A stretch of 64,000 nt of DNA from Leptodontidium sp. MPI-SDFR-AT-0119 (taxonomy: Eukaryota > Ascomycota > Leotiomycetes > Helotiales > Leptodontidiaceae). The DNA is taken from contig JAHLEZ010000043.1 of the NCBI GenBank assembly GCA_020726505.1, forward strand, positions 297,189 to 361,188, written 5' to 3'. The first letter of the stretch is position 1. The number at the start of each line of letters is the position of its first letter. The notes under the pieces are model-generated. The model saw nothing but the letters and a program-made list of their open reading frames with translations. It had not been told where the DNA came from and ran no database searches. Both the position numbers and the translations under genes were made by a program. Shown here piece by piece: positions 60,295 to 64,000 of this stretch.

Positions 60295-60815
60295 CAGTGT
60301 GATAAATTTCTAATCTACTACTTAAGTAGTAATCTAGAGTAATAGATTATATTATATTAGACTAGATTAGTAAAAAAAATTAAAATCTAAGATTAGATTT
60401 AAAGTAGTAAATATTGCTTAATCTAGATTATTAGATTATTAATAAACTTATTTTATATAGGTTAATATATAAGAAAGTAATTAAGATATATTAGATTTAA
60501 GACCAATATAATTAAACCCCTTTACTTATAATCATACTTAATAAACTAATTAATAATAAATATATCTTCTTATAAAGACTACGTGGAAGAATTATTATTC
60601 GTTACCCGGGTAGAGCCGATCACTAAGCTTTATTTAGTAAGGACCGCAGCGTTAGACTATTTTCGGTTAGTGTAATAATTACATAACTACTACTTAAGTA
60701 GTAATCTAATACTCTAGATTAGATTAGATTAGATTTAGAGTAGTATATAAATTTATTAGATTAGATTAGAGTAGCACTGACTTCTCTACTCTAATCTAAT
60801 CTATTTGTCACACTG
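60295..60815. mobile_element. hAT-like MITE, 521 bp, with 8-bp target duplication
   Basis: Terminal inverted repeats CAGTGTGATAAAT and ATTTGTCACACTG, flanked on both sides by ATAATTTG (60287-60294 and 60816-60823). The 8-bp duplication and CAG...CTG ends are those of the hAT superfamily. The interior is AT-rich with TAATCTA/TAGATTA repeats and no reading frame, so it needs a transposase from elsewhere. A RIPed partial copy lies at 8036-8433. Confidence 0.88.
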
Positions 60816-60823
60816 ATAATTTG

Positions 60824-62200
60824 GGTTTCTTCGAAAAATATAAGGGATCCGACAAGGAGAGTGACCTCCTGTCCGCGCTCGAACGATTCTCAATCTGCGC
60901 AGATGTAAGTAAGGTTAGATCAGGACGAGGTTGGCCTAGATTCTTGACGGTCATTATGGCGTTCTGAACAGAGCGTCGCAGGTTAGTATGTGAATGTCCT
61001 TGGGAGTTTCAAACGACTGACTCTCCGAATCGAAGAATGGGGGCATATAGATTGCTTATTTCTCTGAACCTAGAATCTTGAACATACTGCCTAATATCCT
61101 TAAGGCTTTTGTGAAGCTCGGGAAGTGCTTTTCCGCTTGATGCTGCTATTCTTCGACTCTTGTCATAGTACAGCATTTCGTCTTTGACTTGTCATCTTCA
61201 AGGGGATTGGATATTACGTTTGAGTGAGTCTTCTGGACCGTGGATAGCGGAGGTCAGATACTATTTCAGCTCAACTATTTTGCACACGTAGAGGAGTTTT
61301 CTAGAGCTGCTGCACCCACCATTTCATACTCTTGACTCAGAAGGACTCGACGACTGAGATCTGTCTAGAGGGTAGCGAAACCAAGTCTCGTCAGGTGGAA
61401 GCAGGATTGGGTGCAGCCTTGGACATGAGATTAGTATCTCTTCGAGTCTAGGATGAGAATGTCTGGGTTGTCAAAGTGTGTGCTAACATGAGCCGATCAC
61501 CAGCACCGTCGCCATCCATGTCCATGATTCCAACCGTTCCCTCTAACTCCGACACACCATCAGTACATGTTCTGAAAAATTCACATGAGTCAGATATCAG
61601 CTGTAAACCAAGGAGGCGCAAAGAATATCTAGTAGTACTGGGAGGGCATTTCCTTCAACATTGATACGGTAAGTAGTGCCGATCTCTGTGACCATAACAC
61701 AAACTCCATGGCATACGAAAAAGCTGCTTGTGCTTCCCAACCATCTGGATAACCGAGTTCGTCAGAGTTTGATGTGTCATTTGTCATGCTCTCAATAGGG
61801 ACTAAATATAGCTAATATTGGTAGTCTCGCCTGTGACGACTAATCACTGAGAATCCGAAAGTCACGACAACCAATGCCTTGAGAGACCAATGGAAACGAT
61901 GGCTCTAAAGGGAGCCGTGACATCTTTTTAATACGTGTTTCGAGGAGCGTATAATTTATTGCCTAGCTTAAGTAACCTTTACGGCGAGCATGATATTCGG
62001 GGCTGCTCTTTGAAGATCTACTTTGTTTTTTCCCCACTTCCTGGAACCGATTTGCCGGACAGTGGATCTGTTGGACAAATCTACAAACCTAAGATATTTG
62101 TGACTCATGAGATACTCTGGAAAATTCTGACCAGCAGAAATGTACTCTTTCCCATCGATAATCATACAGGAGAGTAGAATTGAAGGCAGTGACTTATCCC
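60824..62200. other. Region of unclear coding content
   Basis: Base composition is normal, but frames are short and broken. Around 61450-61575 on the minus strand a segment reads VGIMDMDGDGAGDRLM, resembling the calcium-binding DxDGDG loop of VCBS/FG-GAP or EF-hand-like repeats. Stops follow soon after. A minus-strand frame at 61968-62240 runs into the next repeat and is not recognised. A decayed gene is possible. Confidence 0.3.
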
Positions 62201-62834
62201 AGAAAAGCACTCCTCGAGGTAACCTCGAGGAGTAACCCATGTAAAACGATTGGATGAGACCTGCTGGTCTCGATTTACCGCAGGAATGAGGTGGTATGTG
62301 CTGAAGCTAAGGGTGAGATCATACGAGGAGGCTGGATTTCAGGGGCATAAGCTTAAGCACGAGATAAAATTATAAAAGATAAGAAGAAATCACAAAAAGA
62401 GATTAAGAAAGATTATAAAAGGAAAGACTATAAGAGAAAACTACAAGGAGAGATTACGAAGACTACGAAGGAAGATCACGAGGAGAGACTACGAGGGGAG
62501 ACTACGAGGGGAGACTACGGGGGCAGACTACGAAGGGACGAAAGAGAAAGTACTTAGAAAAAGAAAAGAAAAAGAAAGAGAAAAGGCAAGAGAGCGAGGG
62601 AATCTAAAGGCATATATATCTATTAAGTCTCCACTTTAAAGCTTTATATTTACTTCTTTAAAGTGACTAATATTAAAATTACCTTTACTTTGTTCCACAC
62701 ACACCTCGCTTCACGAAATGAGGCTCTTGGCAAAAAAATCTACTCTTTTTCAGCGTAGAGGTCTCTTTCCTTTAGCGTGTAATACGCTGTAATTACAGGG
62801 GACCTCGAGGAATTACCTCGAGGAGTGCTTTTCT
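62201..62834. mobile_element. Inverted-repeat element of 634 bp with internal purine-rich minisatellite
   Basis: Perfect terminal inverted repeats of 22 bp (62201-62222, beginning AGAAAAGCACTCCTCGAGGT, and 62813-62834). The left arm continues into a palindrome (ACTCCTCGAGGT/ACCTCGAGGAGT). The right arm contains a direct repeat of CCTCGAGGA. A purine-rich tandem repeat (GAGACTACGAGG-type units, about 62440-62530) fills part of the interior. No reading frame. Target duplication not clear. Non-autonomous DNA element of unknown superfamily. Confidence 0.75.
62440..62535 (+). repeat. Purine-rich minisatellite (GGGGAGACTACGA units)
   Basis: Five to six imperfect units of about 15 bp (GAGATTACGAAGACTACGAA, then GGAGAGACTACGAGG repeats). 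The strand is almost purely purine around it (62380-62590). Confidence 0.65.
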
Positions 62835-63795
62835 AGGGACACCTGACTAAAGCCGGTGATCTCGCCCTTTACCTTCATTCGGTACCGTACCGACCTAGAT
62901 GAGGGCTGTAGCTCGCGACTCTATCCTTAAGCAATAATTCAAAAAGTTATATACCTAAATCAAATAAAAATACAAGTTTATTAACGAAGTACTTAAAAAG
63001 ATTAAAAAAGCGCATAACAAACTTAGCTAGCAGCTTAAAACTATAACAAAGAACCTAAAAAATAAGGTTAGACTAAATATAAGAAGAATTACTTTTTTTT
63101 TACATTTATAATAAAATAATAAAAAAGTAATGAAACTAGCTACTAAATAAGACTAATAAAAAAGAAAGCTAAGCCTATTATTAAATATTAGCTCAAAGAA
63201 CAAACACAATTATAATAAATTTTTTATAATCTCTTTAAAGACTTCAGTCCTTAAGCTATTATTACTTAAAAAGTTTATACTATTAATGTCGTTATACTCG
63301 GGTGGTATTACTGATTCCGGTGTAGAATCGACACATTTAAGGGGTAAAATCCTGTGTGGTAAAATGTGTATTCAAGAAAATGAGAGCTCTGTACAAGAGC
63401 TCTCCTTAAATGCTCGATAAGCGAGCATGTGACTAGAACGTGACGATTATTAAACTAACAATTAATCTTCAAATTATACTCGCTTTATAAAAAGAACTTC
63501 TAACTCACTAGCGATGATTAACTTAAGCCTACGATAATCCTCTTGAAAAAGAATCTCTTATTTTGCTTTTACTCTCACTTCTACTTTTAATACTTTTTTA
63601 TTAACTAATAAATTTCCCGTTATTAAAAAAAAGACCTAATATATATTGTTATATTAATAACAAGACATTCTTATGTAAGTAATAAACGCACAAGTTTAAT
63701 TAGGTTATATATATATAATTATATTAAGAATATTTACTTATGTGAGGTATTAGCAAAGTAGTAGATCTTATCCGATCGGCTGCTGCCAGGGTTGA
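62835..63795. other. AT-rich RIP-like region without genes
   Basis: RIP-type AT-rich sequence, with a GAGAGCTCT-N5-AGAGCTCTC inverted repeat at 63382-63404. No coding signal seen. Confidence 0.5.
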
Positions 63796-64000
63796 TGTTA
63801 CGACCTTAGCCTGGCGACTTACTAGGCAGTCGACTGCGCTAAGCCCAATTGGGAAGACTAAGTGGCGAGTATGCGACATGTTAATGTAAATAGCGCTCGA
63901 TTACGCTAGGCCTTATTAAGAGAGGCTAAGAGAGCCCCCCGTGTATTTATACTCGAGCTCCCTCTTATAGAGAGCTCTCCTTTTCTCCTTATCTTTCTTT
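63796..64000 (+). repeat. Ty3-type LTR fragment running off the window
   Basis: Starts TGTTACGACCTTAG and is homologous, in the opposite orientation, to the Ty3-type LTRs at 8812-9113 and 31413-31700. Shared blocks are TAAGCCCAATTGGGAAGACTAAGTGG-like and GCCTTATTAAGAG segments. It is cut by the window end. It may start a further plus-strand element or be a solo LTR. Confidence 0.75.

Overview
The window is nuclear DNA of a filamentous ascomycete (Pezizomycotina). Its genes carry short fungal introns with CTAAC-type branch sites. Its transposons carry dense C-to-T and G-to-A changes that turn CAA, CAG and TGG codons into stops, the mark of repeat-induced point mutation (RIP). The class of fungus cannot be fixed from the sequence alone.

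The first ~37.7 kb is an AT-rich, RIP-degraded transposon island. It opens with a degraded minus-strand Ty3-type element (1 to ~7.9 kb) and a fragment of a hAT-like MITE (~8.0-8.4 kb). Then comes a three-level nest: a minus-strand Ty3-type element (8812-31700) was split by a minus-strand Ty1/copia element ('copia-B', 14485-30851, target duplication TAATA). That element was itself hit by a much fresher plus-strand copia element ('copia-A', 19411-25543, duplication ATTAT) and by a short LTR element with only a Gag-like remnant (27411-29684, duplication GCTCT). A second, 5'-truncated copia-A copy (31701-36868) carries a second, inverted copy of the Gag-only element (34204-36460, duplication CTTAC).

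From ~38.0 to ~59.6 kb the base composition becomes normal and a polyketide gene cluster of the atrochrysone/emodin (anthraquinone) type appears. It holds a non-reducing PKS (SAT-KS-MAT-PT-ACP, no thioesterase domain; minus strand, 42587-48553) and a divergent stand-alone metallo-beta-lactamase thioesterase (49011-50015). It also holds an anthrone oxygenase of the DUF1772 family, an EthD-domain protein, a questin-oxidase-like DUF4243 protein, an FAD monooxygenase, a DsbA-like protein, a small DUF4267-like membrane protein, an AflR-like Zn2Cys6 regulator, an AflS-like co-regulator and a SAM methyltransferase. By analogy with the known family, PKS plus thioesterase would make and release atrochrysone carboxylic acid. 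The EthD protein and anthrone oxygenase would carry it towards emodin, and methylation plus DUF4243 ring opening could lead to benzophenone-type products. The exact end product is not determined. No ketoreductase or scytalone-dehydratase-like gene is seen.

Promoters of the core genes share a CCCGAAG...CGGG motif, a candidate site for the cluster's own AflR-like factor.

From ~59.6 kb to the end there are again few or no genes: a complete 521-bp hAT-like MITE with an 8-bp duplication (60295-60815), a 634-bp inverted-repeat element with a purine-rich minisatellite (62201-62834), an AT-rich RIPed stretch, and the start of another Ty3-type LTR (63796 to the window end). The cluster is therefore an island between two transposon-rich blocks that share the same repeat families.
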